Shown: positions 1-7,155, counted from the first letter of the stretch. The stretch is 7,190 bases of DNA from Planctomycetota bacterium (GCA_026417845.1 JAOACM010000228.1:1-7190); one strand, 5' to 3'. The notes: generated from the sequence alone by a model not told the origin. A program made the numbers and translations.

Positions 1-258
1 GGCGAGCCGCTCTTCGAGATCACCACGGACAAAACCACGCTGGAGGCGGAGGCGTACGCCGACGGAGTTCTCCGCAAGCGGGGATGGACACGCCACCCCA
101 AAGCGGCTGCGACCGTCCCGTCGCCTGCCGCCTTCTGGCGACGACTACCATCTGCAATGGCACGCCTGAATGGTACAACAGTGGCGCTGGTACAAATGGG
201 TCCGCTCTGCTGCTGCGACAACCACTATGGGCGCGGCAAACAATTACCAGGAATCTAA
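1..258 (+). pseudogene. Lipoyl-attachment domain fragment (2-oxoacid dehydrogenase E2-like), 5' cut by window, second half disrupted
   Basis: Reading from base 1, the first 26 codons give a lipoyl-domain core: GEPLFEITTDKTT followed by LEAEAYADGVLRK. The lysine of the TDK turn (bases 31-33) is the position lipoylated in E2 acyltransferases of pyruvate or 2-oxoglutarate dehydrogenase; biotinyl domains instead carry an MKM turn. From about base 79 this frame stops resembling the fold and ends at TAA 256-258. The missing second half seems to be scattered over frames: the third frame from base 78 reads AGMDTP and later VACRLLA, and the first frame reads ATVP at 109-120. These recall the usual AGxTVPVGxxIAxLLA segment. 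There is no Ala/Pro linker, no E3-binding domain and no acyltransferase domain. This suggests a decayed or frameshifted E2 remnant, or sequencing/assembly error. A real gene ending in a divergent tail is less likely. The lipoyl identity is firm; pseudogene status is inference. Confidence 0.6.
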
Positions 259-298
259 TACGCCGGGGAAGTTTCCGGACAGGCCCTTGGGACGGGAT

Positions 299-2503
299 CT
301 ATTTCTCCTCCGCCCCGCTCCCGAACTCGAAGGCGCTGGTCGGATCTCCGCAGTAGTCGCGGACGTCGCGAAGCTCCCTCACGCCCAGACATCGGCTGCC
401 CGGTCCGGGTCGCAGGATGACGACCGCTGCCGTCCGGAAATCGGGCATATCCACCACGAGAAGTCCGTCCTTCGTCCTGTAGAAATCGGCCCTCCGCGGA
501 GAGGGTTCCCCGGCGTAGTGCACGCAGACATCGCCGAGCTCGCCGGCACGGGCTAGCCGGAAGGCTACGTACGGCGCCACCACCCTCCGCCCGCCCTGAT
601 CGAAGATGCTTGTCCAATCCATGGCGACTCCGGCGAGACAGGCCCCGTCCGGACGGACGTATATCTGCCCATATAACCCGTCGCTGAACTTCACCGGGTC
701 CCTTTCGAAACACACGACGCGGCGGCGGAAATGTTCGTACAGCGGCAGGTAGGCGCCGTAAAGCTTCTTCCAGAATCCGAACTCCCTGTCGTCGGTCCGC
801 CACTTACCGTCCGGCAGCTTCGGCCATCCGCCAAGCACCACGCATCGCTTAAGGTATTCCTCTTCGGGTTTATCTTTCGCCGTCCACATGTAGTAGAAAG
901 GCTTGGCCACGCAGCACCAGAAATACTTGGCCTCGGCTCCGTCTCCACTTCCTTCGAGGAGCATTCCATCCACGAACCGCATCGTCTGAATAGTCCTGGG
1001 CTTGTTGGCGAAGCAATCTAGGCCGCGCCTGACCAGCAGGCGCGAGAGCTTTTCCTGCAGGCGCGCAAGGCCGAAAGATATGTTATAGGCTGGCCTGCCG
1101 TTGACCACCGTGACCCCATCGTCAGCACCGGTATCCAGCTCGAAGTGGCGGAAGCAATCCAGAAAGAATCCATCCAGGCCCGGGTAGGCGGCGATGGCAT
1201 CGGCGGCGTTCTTCAATATGTGTCTTCCAAAAGGCTTCGAGGGGTCGGGATTCATCAGGTGGCAGAAATGCCACCCCGAAGGCGCCGGCTCCCCGGCCTC
1301 GGTCATGGCCAGGCATTCGGGCCACCGCTTTTCCACCTCCGGCCTGTAACCGTCGGAGAAATTTACGTAGTAGTGCGTCGAAACTCCATGCTCCCTGAAC
1401 GTCCTTAGCACCTCAGCCAGGCGTTTCCTGTCCAGCCTGCCTGCGTTTCCGAAAGTATTCGAATCCCCTTCGCGGCCCAGCAGTCTGTTTTCCAGGGCGC
1501 TGATGGTCTCCCACTCTTCCTCGCACGGGAAATACTCCCCATACCACGGGAAATGGCCGTGGAGCTCGAGGTACTTGAGGCCGAGCGATATCGCCCTGTC
1601 GAGGACCTCAGCCGTGCGAACTGTCCCGCACGCGAACACCCCCGCGCGATCCCATGTTGTGTCCACCGGGGGAAAGAAATACTTCCTATAGCGCCTGACG
1701 ACTTCCCCCATGCCCAGCCGCCAGTCGCCGCCATGGAACAGCAGGCGGATGCCTGTCCGGCAGGGGGCGCTGCCCCGCATGCCTATGTAGGAGTGCACCG
1801 TCTCCAGGTACGGGTAATCCTCCCAGTGCGGGACGGAAAAATACTGCGACCAGTTGAAATGCCGCTCGCCGTTTGAGAACTGGAACTTGGCCGAAGGAAT
1901 GTTCCGTTCGAAATGTTCGCAGACGGTGAAGCCGACATCCAGCTTCATGCTGTAATGGCAGAACGCCGGGACGGCGATTTCGCGGCCCCCGAAGTAAGGT
2001 CCCTGGTTGTACATGAATTCGAAGCTGGTCATCCCGTCGAACGTGAACGGAACGCCGGCGGCTGGCGCCCACACGTCCCAGCCGGCTATAAGCGGCAGGA
2101 AGAAGACAACCTTAACCTGGCGGATGCCCTCGCCCCCGCGGTCCTGGCATAACTCCACCTCCCAGTCAAGGCAGTTTCCCGCAGCTGCGAACTCCACGCG
2201 CACGGAAAATGGCGCCCCGCGGAAGCGTTTCTCGAAGACGGCCGACCGCACAGTCCGGCGCAGCCATTTGACCTGCGCATCTGCGTCGAAGTCGCCATAC
2301 CAGCGTCGCGAAGACTCGTCAAACACGCGGATCCCGCCAATGTATCCTTCTATCGGCCGCCTCAGCTGCGCAAAAAGGTCTGTCCCGGAAGGCTTCCACT
2401 GCAGGGAACGGATCCACCCCCTGGCGCCGTCCAGCCGGACGCTGAAACGGCCCCCCTCCACGCACACCGGCTCCCGGATCTCCCTGAACTCTGCGCTCTT
2501 CAC
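299..2503 (-). CDS. Large glycosidase-like TIM-barrel protein of unassigned family, cytoplasmic
   Basis: The protein has 734 residues from the preferred GTG start at 2503 to TAG at 299-301. Residues ~1-280 look beta-rich and aromatic, like the N-terminal sandwich domains of clan GH-D-type and related glycosidases. This part ends in LLFHGGDWRLGMGE (254-267), a GDWR-type motif typical of the junction to such barrels. Residues ~285-560 look like a TIM barrel with strand-end motifs LKYLELHGH (309-317), THYYVNFSDGY (376-386), DGFFLDCF (444-451) and MLLEGSGDG (514-522). Asp449 at the end of the FFLD strand is the best nucleophile candidate, with Glu517 or Asp384 as possible partners. Residues ~597-734 form a beta-type C-terminal domain. 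There is no signal peptide or membrane span, so it probably acts inside the cell, perhaps on imported oligosaccharides. I cannot assign a GH family or substrate. It could also be a non-hydrolytic relative. An open reading frame continues upstream to a TTG at 2752, but no ribosome site was seen there. Confidence 0.8.
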   Translation of the reverse strand: MKSAEFREIREPVCVEGGRFSVRLDGARGWIRSLQWKPSGTDLFAQLRRPIEGYIGGIRVFDESSRRWYGDFDADAQVKWLRRTVRSAVFEKRFRGAPFSVRVEFAAAGNCLDWEVELCQDRGGEGIRQVKVVFFLPLIAGWDVWAPAAGVPFTFDGMTSFEFMYNQGPYFGGREIAVPAFCHYSMKLDVGFTVCEHFERNIPSAKFQFSNGERHFNWSQYFSVPHWEDYPYLETVHSYIGMRGSAPCRTGIRLLFHGGDWRLGMGEVVRRYRKYFFPPVDTTWDRAGVFACGTVRTAEVLDRAISLGLKYLELHGHFPWYGEYFPCEEEWETISALENRLLGREGDSNTFGNAGRLDRKRLAEVLRTFREHGVSTHYYVNFSDGYRPEVEKRWPECLAMTEAGEPAPSGWHFCHLMNPDPSKPFGRHILKNAADAIAAYPGLDGFFLDCFRHFELDTGADDGVTVVNGRPAYNISFGLARLQEKLSRLLVRRGLDCFANKPRTIQTMRFVDGMLLEGSGDGAEAKYFWCCVAKPFYYMWTAKDKPEEEYLKRCVVLGGWPKLPDGKWRTDDREFGFWKKLYGAYLPLYEHFRRRVVCFERDPVKFSDGLYGQIYVRPDGACLAGVAMDWTSIFDQGGRRVVAPYVAFRLARAGELGDVCVHYAGEPSPRRADFYRTKDGLLVVDMPDFRTAAVVILRPGPGSRCLGVRELRDVRDYCGDPTSAFEFGSGAEEK

Positions 2504-2510
2504 GACGGAT

Positions 2511-2518
2511 CCCTCCCT
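2511..2518 (-). promoter_or_regulatory. Shine-Dalgarno sequence that sets the GTG start of the glycosidase-like gene
   Basis: On the minus strand the sequence AGGGAGGG lies 7 nt upstream of GTG 2503-2501. This is a near-ideal ribosome binding site and the strongest in the window. It favours GTG 2503 over the in-frame upstream TTG at 2752 and the other in-frame GTG/TTG codons between. The longer version would add 83 residues rich in Arg and Gly with no domain resemblance. Confidence 0.7.
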
Positions 2519-2598
2519 GCCGCTCCCGTACACGAGTCGCACCCGCTGATATCTGCCACACACCTCAAACTCGCGCGTGCCGGCCAAGCCGCCCCCGG

Positions 2599-2626
2599 CC
2601 GCGGCAAATCCCCGGATTTTGCGCGG
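2599..2626 (-). repeat. Imperfect inverted repeat (hairpin) in the leader
   Basis: The plus-strand arms are CCGCGGCAAATCC (2599-2611) and GGATTTTGCGCGG (2614-2626). They pair at 11 of 13 positions, with a 2x2 internal mismatch separating a 5-bp GC stem from a 6-bp stem. The hairpin lies about 95 nt upstream of the GTG start of the glycosidase-like gene. No T-tract follows in that gene's direction, so a leader structure or operator-like site is as likely as a terminator. Confidence 0.5.
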
Positions 2627-2643
2627 TTGTATCGCGTGATTCG

Positions 2644-2661
2644 GGGGCGTAATGTCGCCCC
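2644..2661 (-). repeat. Perfect 6-bp inverted repeat (hairpin) in the leader
   Basis: GGGGCG (2644-2649) and CGCCCC (2656-2661) are exact inverted copies around a 6-nt TAATGT loop. The hairpin sits 17 nt from the 2599-2626 hairpin, so a transcript of the leader would carry the two in tandem. Such short GC stems can arise by chance in DNA of this composition, and no T-run follows. Confidence 0.4.
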
Positions 2662-2718
2662 GCGGCGGTACGCAGGAATTGCGGACCAATACGGCAGAAC
2701 GGATCGCAAGTTCCGCCC

Positions 2719-2754
2719 CGCGGTTCCAGCCGCGTTGCAAGCCCTCAAGCAACG
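2719..2754. repeat. Two short adjoining inverted repeats
   Basis: CGCGG (2719-2723) pairs with CCGCG (2730-2734) around a 6-nt loop. The overlapping CGTTGC (2733-2738) pairs with GCAACG (2749-2754) around a 10-nt loop. They lie in the same spacer as the two stronger hairpins. Each stem is short, so functional meaning is uncertain. Confidence 0.25.
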
Positions 2755-2833
2755 AAGCCCGGTTCAGGCGCGTAATTCAGCATTGTACCCGGATCGCGCC
2801 GCCCCCGGCCCTTCACCCGCCCCGGGAGCAGAC

Positions 2834-3607
2834 CTATCCTCCATGCCTCTCCCGCGGGCCTGCGCTGCTCCCCGGTTCCTTTGGACGCCCCGGTATTTCG
2901 AAACGGGCGGGGGCGGCCCGCACAAAGCCGCATTCGACCCCGAGCTTTTTAAGGTCGGCGCCGCCGGAGTCTTCCAGCGATACCGGATCGTACGCTATCG
3001 CTACCTCATATGCTCCCGGCCGCCCGACGTCGAAAAAGCGCGGCAGGTCCAGCCGCTTGCGCCAACACGACCCCGGCAAAAGCTCGACGATGGCGTCATC
3101 CCCCTCCGAAAAGCCGCCCCGTCCGCGCCACGCATCGGCCATGCCCTGACGGAGAGCCACGGAGAGATCCCGAGGGGCGAAGGCGCCGCCGCCCGCGATC
3201 GCCCCGGTGCCGGGTGCGGGATGGGAATCGGGAACGGGAAATATCGTTACGGTGAGGACTTTGCCGGGATTCACGCAGTCCAGTATCCGGACCTTCCTCA
3301 GCCCCTCGTTGCGTATCTCGAACCAGCATACTCCGGCGAGCGAACGGTCTTCGGCCGGAAAAACGATCTCGGCTCTCAGTCCAGTGATTTCGGCGGAGGG
3401 CCGCTGGCTGCCAGGAGGAGGGACAATACCGGCAATCCCGTCCGTCGCGCCAGTCCGTTCTCCTCCCGGAATCTCGACCTTGTAATCGTACGTGAGGAGA
3501 TAAAACACGAGCAGGCCGAGCGGAAGGACGGCGACGAGGAAAATGATCAAACCGCCGGCGCGGGCCCCGGGCTTCTTCCTCTCGACTGGTGGCAGATCCA
3601 GGCTCAT
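2834..3607 (-). CDS. Single-span membrane protein coupled to the receptor-like kinase; unknown function
   Basis: The protein has 257 residues. The chosen ATG (3607-3605) overlaps the kinase stop TGA (3606-3604) as ATGA, the signature of translational coupling, so both are in one operon. A further in-frame ATG at 3685 would force an 82-nt overlap with the kinase and is less likely. Residues 1-18 are polar, with RKKPGAR just before a hydrophobic span at ~19-39 (GLIIFLVAVLPLGLLVFYLL). By the positive-inside rule the N-terminus is cytoplasmic and the remaining ~215 residues lie outside. The outer part alternates beta-like segments (AEIVFP, GVCWFEIRNEG, VRILDCV, YEVAIAYDP), suggestive of an Ig-like or similar beta sandwich. 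It contains Cys94, Cys111, Cys181 and Cys226, which could form disulfides. The span is an uncleaved anchor, with no lipobox. I do not recognise a family. A role as partner or ligand-presenting subunit of the kinase is inferred from coupling and topology only. Confidence 0.82.
   Translation of the reverse strand: MSLDLPPVERKKPGARAGGLIIFLVAVLPLGLLVFYLLTYDYKVEIPGGERTGATDGIAGIVPPPGSQRPSAEITGLRAEIVFPAEDRSLAGVCWFEIRNEGLRKVRILDCVNPGKVLTVTIFPVPDSHPAPGTGAIAGGGAFAPRDLSVALRQGMADAWRGRGGFSEGDDAIVELLPGSCWRKRLDLPRFFDVGRPGAYEVAIAYDPVSLEDSGGADLKKLGVECGFVRAAPARFEIPGRPKEPGSSAGPRERHGG
3604..3607 (-). other. ATGA stop/start overlap coupling kinase and membrane protein
   Basis: The TGA ending the kinase (3606-3604) shares bases with the ATG opening the 257-residue membrane protein (3607-3605). 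Only a weak ribosome-site-like CTGGTGAA precedes the ATG, which fits re-initiation by ribosomes finishing the kinase. Confidence 0.75.
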
Positions 3608-6600
3608 TTCACCAGGCGCCTGCAACAGCGGAAGCCGATCTCGGGGAACCTGCCGTCGCGCTTCAGGCGGCGGAAGCTCTCGCACCGCGAATCGTCCGCC
3701 CCGGATGAGTAGTGGCCTCCGGCCGCCTCGGCCTCTCCCTCGAAAACCTCATCAACCCACTCGGCGACGTTGCCGCTCATATCGTACAGGCCGAACGAGT
3801 TGACGCACCTTTTGCGGCTGCCGCTCTCCTCGACCTTCCCGCCGCTTGCGTTGCAGGCCTCGGGGTCGAAGGTCAGCCCGTAGGGGTACGGCATGTTGAA
3901 TCCTTCGCCCTTGCATGCATCGGCCCAGTCCCGCTTCGCGCAAAGGACCTTGTCCTGGATAGCGCACAGGTTCTTGGCCTCCAGCCAGCTTATGTTCGTC
4001 ATGGGCACCTCGCCGGCTCTGTTGGGATACTCATATCTGTCCACGCAGAAGGCGCGCTTGCGCTGCTCCGCCCCCCACAACTTCGACTTCAGGGGGTTCG
4101 TTTCGGCCACCAGCGCCATGCCGGAGTCGAGGCATGTCTTGAGATCGAGGGCATATTGTTTCATGAGCGCCGCCGAAACATCGTCGGGGTTGCGCTGGAG
4201 GGCGTCGTCGAGCCTGGCGATGGCCGCGTTCACCGCGGCGGAATCGCCGCGCGAAGCGAGGAGTCCTCCGGCCTCAGCCAGCGCCTTCCTGAAGGCCTCC
4301 GCCTCTGCCTCCAGTGCCCTCATGCGCTCGACCGCCAGAGGATGCCCCTGCCTTATGGTCGCGGCCTCCGCGAAGCGCTCGGCCGCCCGGACCTTGTTCC
4401 CCTGTCTGAGCGACTCCTCGCCCTGTTCCACGAGGGAAACGAACCTGATGGCCGTCCGGATTTCCTCCTGAAGGTTCCTTAACTCCTCGCGCGCATCTGG
4501 AGATGCCAGGAGTTCCTGGGCCGCCGCGTATTCCTCGCGCGCCTTCCGCCACTCCCCTTTCCCCTCGAGTTCAGCCGCGGCTTTCTTCCTTGCCAGGACC
4601 CTGGCGTTTATCGCGCCCACCGCGAACCTGCGTCTCTGCTCGCGATCCTCAGCCATCCTCTCGCCCTTCTCGAACGCCGCCGCCGCCTCGACAAGGTGAT
4701 CTTCCTTCAGAAGCTTTTCCCCCGTATCCCACATATCCATCAGCGAGGCGGCCAGCAGCAGCTTCGCGGCCTTCTCCCTGAACAGGAATACCGGGCGGCG
4801 GCCGAGTATCCCGATGGCCGTCTCCGGCGATCCGCCTTCCAGGGCCGCGCTGGCCCGTCCCAGCCGGTCCTTCTCGTCGAAAAACAGGTAGGCGAGGCCG
4901 CCGCAGACGCCGATCAGCGCGAGCGAGCTCAGTGCCTTGACCCAGTACAGGAAGCGCGCGCGGTTGAGCGCGGCAAGGTTAGCGGCCGCCTTCTTGTTGG
5001 ACGGATTTATGGCGAGCACGCGCTTCCAGAAGCCGGCGGCCCTGCCCAGACGCCTCTTGCGCGCCGCCTCGCCGGCCTTCTCCACCAGCGCCGCTTCCGT
5101 GTCGGCCAGATTGCGCGCCTCCTCAAGCATCCCCGCGAGGGACCTGTTGCTCGGCTCCAGCGCCGCGGCGGCCTGGAGCTGGGCGACGGCTCCCGGCAGA
5201 TCTCCCTGTTCCTTCAGGTTTCTGGAATAGGCGATGCGCGCGTCAACGATCTGCTTGACGGTCTGCGTGTGCCCGGGGCGTATTTCGAGGATGGGCGACC
5301 ACACTTCGATCGCCCGCGCATAATCGTGGCGCTGGGCGAGATCGTAGCCCTCCCGCAGCAGCCGTTCGATCGTCGCGAATTTGCGCTCTACATCCTTGAC
5401 GCCCTGCCGCGCCCGCTCGCAATTCTCGTCCAGCTTCAGCGCCCGCTCGAACAGCTCCCTCGCCTCCTCGAGCGCCCCGGCATCGCTGAGCTTCTCCGCG
5501 TCCGAGCAGAGCTTATCCACCGGAATCCTGACGCGGCGCAGATGCTCTATCTGAGTGGCCACGGCCTCGTCGCGGACATCAGGGCTGGCCTTGTCGTACA
5601 GGTCCACCGCCTCCTGGAACCGGCCTCCGGATATCAGGGTACGGATATCGTTCGCCAGCGCGCGCCTGGCCTGAAGCTTCCTGTCTATATCCCTCAACCG
5701 CGCCCTGACTTCCTCATCCGCCGGATCGAGGTCCACGACGATACGCAGCTCTTTGGCAGCCTCGACCAGCATGCCCCTCTGCGCGAGCCCCTCGGCCGCG
5801 CGACGCCTCACGCCCACCTCCTCAGATATCAACGTCTCCAGCTTCTCCCTGGTGGCCTGGTCCAGACCTGGGGATGCGAGGACCGCGCGGAAACACTTGA
5901 GGCCCCCGACCTTGTCGCCGCGCGCCAGCATCTCCTCCCCCCTGATTATCTGCGCATGCGCCTCATCCGGCGGCCGCGGAGGTTCTTCGCCGCGCGCGAC
6001 GGCACCCGGACGGGGCGGCATAAGGACCTCGGTGTCTGGAGCGCCGGGCGGCGGACCGAAGCGCCCGGTGGCCATCGCCGCGTCAAAGCGTACTCCGTCG
6101 GCCGGGAAACGTCCGCCCTCAGTCGCCGGGGCGGCCTCGAACCTCCGGGACGAAGGCGCCTGTCGCGGTGGCTGAACCACCTCCGTGCCCGGATATCGGG
6201 GGGACGCAGCCTGCTCTCCGCCGGCCGGTGGCGGACGGTGGACGAACCGGGCGGTGCCGGCCCGGATCTCCGGCCGGGGCACGGCCGGACGCGCTTTGTC
6301 GGAAGGCGCAATCTCCTCCTCCGGCAACCTCAGCATCTTCAGACACGCCTCCAGCGCCTGCGCCACCTCCTCCATCGTCTGCGGCCTGTGCTCGCGCTTC
6401 TTGGCCATCATCCGGACTATCAGATCGCTGATCGCCTGCGGAACGGAAGGGACGACCTCTATGGGAGGAACCAGCGGCTCGTGCTTGTGCCGGTACATCA
6501 TGGACATCGCCGTCTCGGCCTCGAACGGAAGCCTCCCCGTAATGAGCTTGTAGAAGGTCCCGCCCAGCGAATAGATGTCGCTCCGCCCGTCCACGCGCTT

Positions 6601-7155
6601 CCCGTCGCACTGCTCGGGACTCATGAACGCCGGCGTCCCCATGACGGCCTCAGTGGACGTCTGGCTCCCGTCGGCTTCCTTGGCCAGCCCGAAGTCCGAA
6701 ACCTTGACGATCTTGTTGCGGGTTATCAGCAGGTTCTCCGGTTTGATGTCGCGGTGTATTATGCCGGCCTCTTGGGCGGCCGCCAGGCCGAGGGCCGCCT
6801 GCCTTATGTACTCGGCGGCTTCCGGAGCCGGGAGTATCTTGCGCTGCGCCTGGAGCTCCGCGAGCGAACAGCCGTCTATGAGCTCCATCACGATGAAGTG
6901 AATGCCGTCCTGTTCGCCGACGTCGTACACCGCCAGTATGTTCGGATGGCTTATCCTGGCTATGGCGCGGGCCTCGCGCTGAAAGCGGGCCACGAACGCC
7001 TCGTCGCTGGCCAGGCGCGGCGAGAGAACTTTCATGGCGACGATCCGGTCGAGGGACTTCTGCCTGGCGCGATAGATGACGCCCATGCCGCCCTGACCGA
7101 TGACGCTCAGAATCTCGCAGCCGCCCAGCGTTTTTCCGATCAGCGGATCAGCCAT
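3604..7155 (-). CDS. Receptor-like Ser/Thr protein kinase with TPR-like repeats, one membrane span and an FGE/SUMF1-like C-terminal domain
   Basis: The protein has 1183 residues, starting at ATG 7155 (MADPLIGKTLGGCEIL, a usual opening for these kinases). The Hanks-type kinase domain spans ~11-272 and has every key residue: Gly-loop GQGGMG (20-25), Lys42 in AMKV, alphaC Glu61, HRDIKPEN (134-141, catalytic Asp136), DFG (154-156), SPE (179-181) and Asp193. It should be active on Ser/Thr. A Pro/Arg-rich linker (~275-398) leads to TPR-like alpha-helical repeats (~400-730), then one hydrophobic span at ~738-759, then more TPR-like helices (~760-1000). Residues ~1005-1183 form an FGE/SUMF1-type domain: CVDRYEYPN (1037-1045), SWLEAKNLC (1056-1064), a DWADAC match to the family EWExAC motif (1076-1081), YPYG (1090-1093), FGLYDMSGNVAEW (1121-1133) and GFRCC (1174-1178). 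With the kinase cytoplasmic, the FGE-like domain is outside. It holds ten cysteines, but the first catalytic Cys of true FGE appears replaced (see findings), so ligand or carbohydrate binding is likelier than oxidase activity. It is translationally coupled to the downstream membrane protein. Confidence 0.95.
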   Translation of the reverse strand: MADPLIGKTLGGCEILSVIGQGGMGVIYRARQKSLDRIVAMKVLSPRLASDEAFVARFQREARAIARISHPNILAVYDVGEQDGIHFIVMELIDGCSLAELQAQRKILPAPEAAEYIRQAALGLAAAQEAGIIHRDIKPENLLITRNKIVKVSDFGLAKEADGSQTSTEAVMGTPAFMSPEQCDGKRVDGRSDIYSLGGTFYKLITGRLPFEAETAMSMMYRHKHEPLVPPIEVVPSVPQAISDLIVRMMAKKREHRPQTMEEVAQALEACLKMLRLPEEEIAPSDKARPAVPRPEIRAGTARFVHRPPPAGGEQAASPRYPGTEVVQPPRQAPSSRRFEAAPATEGGRFPADGVRFDAAMATGRFGPPPGAPDTEVLMPPRPGAVARGEEPPRPPDEAHAQIIRGEEMLARGDKVGGLKCFRAVLASPGLDQATREKLETLISEEVGVRRRAAEGLAQRGMLVEAAKELRIVVDLDPADEEVRARLRDIDRKLQARRALANDIRTLISGGRFQEAVDLYDKASPDVRDEAVATQIEHLRRVRIPVDKLCSDAEKLSDAGALEEARELFERALKLDENCERARQGVKDVERKFATIERLLREGYDLAQRHDYARAIEVWSPILEIRPGHTQTVKQIVDARIAYSRNLKEQGDLPGAVAQLQAAAALEPSNRSLAGMLEEARNLADTEAALVEKAGEAARKRRLGRAAGFWKRVLAINPSNKKAAANLAALNRARFLYWVKALSSLALIGVCGGLAYLFFDEKDRLGRASAALEGGSPETAIGILGRRPVFLFREKAAKLLLAASLMDMWDTGEKLLKEDHLVEAAAAFEKGERMAEDREQRRRFAVGAINARVLARKKAAAELEGKGEWRKAREEYAAAQELLASPDAREELRNLQEEIRTAIRFVSLVEQGEESLRQGNKVRAAERFAEAATIRQGHPLAVERMRALEAEAEAFRKALAEAGGLLASRGDSAAVNAAIARLDDALQRNPDDVSAALMKQYALDLKTCLDSGMALVAETNPLKSKLWGAEQRKRAFCVDRYEYPNRAGEVPMTNISWLEAKNLCAIQDKVLCAKRDWADACKGEGFNMPYPYGLTFDPEACNASGGKVEESGSRKRCVNSFGLYDMSGNVAEWVDEVFEGEAEAAGGHYSSGADDSRCESFRRLKRDGRFPEIGFRCCRRLVK

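Larger units (their letters stand above)
2504..2833. other. Non-coding spacer / long leader of the glycosidase-like gene
   Basis: This 330-bp stretch separates the stop of the membrane protein gene from the GTG start of the glycosidase-like gene; both lie on the minus strand. It holds the Shine-Dalgarno site at 2511-2518 and inverted repeats at 2599-2626, 2644-2661, 2719-2734 and 2733-2754. None is followed by a T-run on the minus strand, so no classical Rho-independent terminator is visible. A TACAAT hexamer (minus strand, 2787-2782) resembles a -10 box but has only GGCCGG at the -35 distance. The frame of the downstream gene is open back to 2752, so part of the region could be coding if a distant start were used. 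Confidence 0.55.

Noticed and set aside
262..281. CCGG-flanked short palindrome between the convergent lipoyl fragment and glycosidase-like gene as a shared terminator
   Set aside because: The stem is only about four firm base pairs and no T-run follows on either strand.
84..556. Two overlapping plus-strand open frames (84-356 and 170-556) as possible small genes
   Set aside because: The first begins inside the lipoyl remnant and the second runs into the antisense of the glycosidase-like gene. Neither has a Shine-Dalgarno site or plausible domain; the Trp-rich start of the second looks accidental.
2782..2787. TACAAT on the minus strand as a -10 box for the glycosidase-like gene
   Set aside because: No -35-like hexamer lies at suitable spacing and there is no extended -10 TG. 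A single hexamer is not enough to call a promoter.
2627..3712. Long plus-strand open frame of 361 codons across the spacer and the membrane protein gene
   Set aside because: It is antisense to the 257-residue membrane protein, crosses the hairpin-rich spacer and the kinase end, is rich in Arg/Pro/Ala, and shows no domain. It is a by-product of GC-rich coding on the other strand.
3712..4482. Plus-strand open frame of 256 codons opposite the kinase C-terminus
   Set aside because: The opposite strand encodes clear FGE-like and helical-repeat sequence. The plus-strand translation has no recognisable motif or ribosome site.
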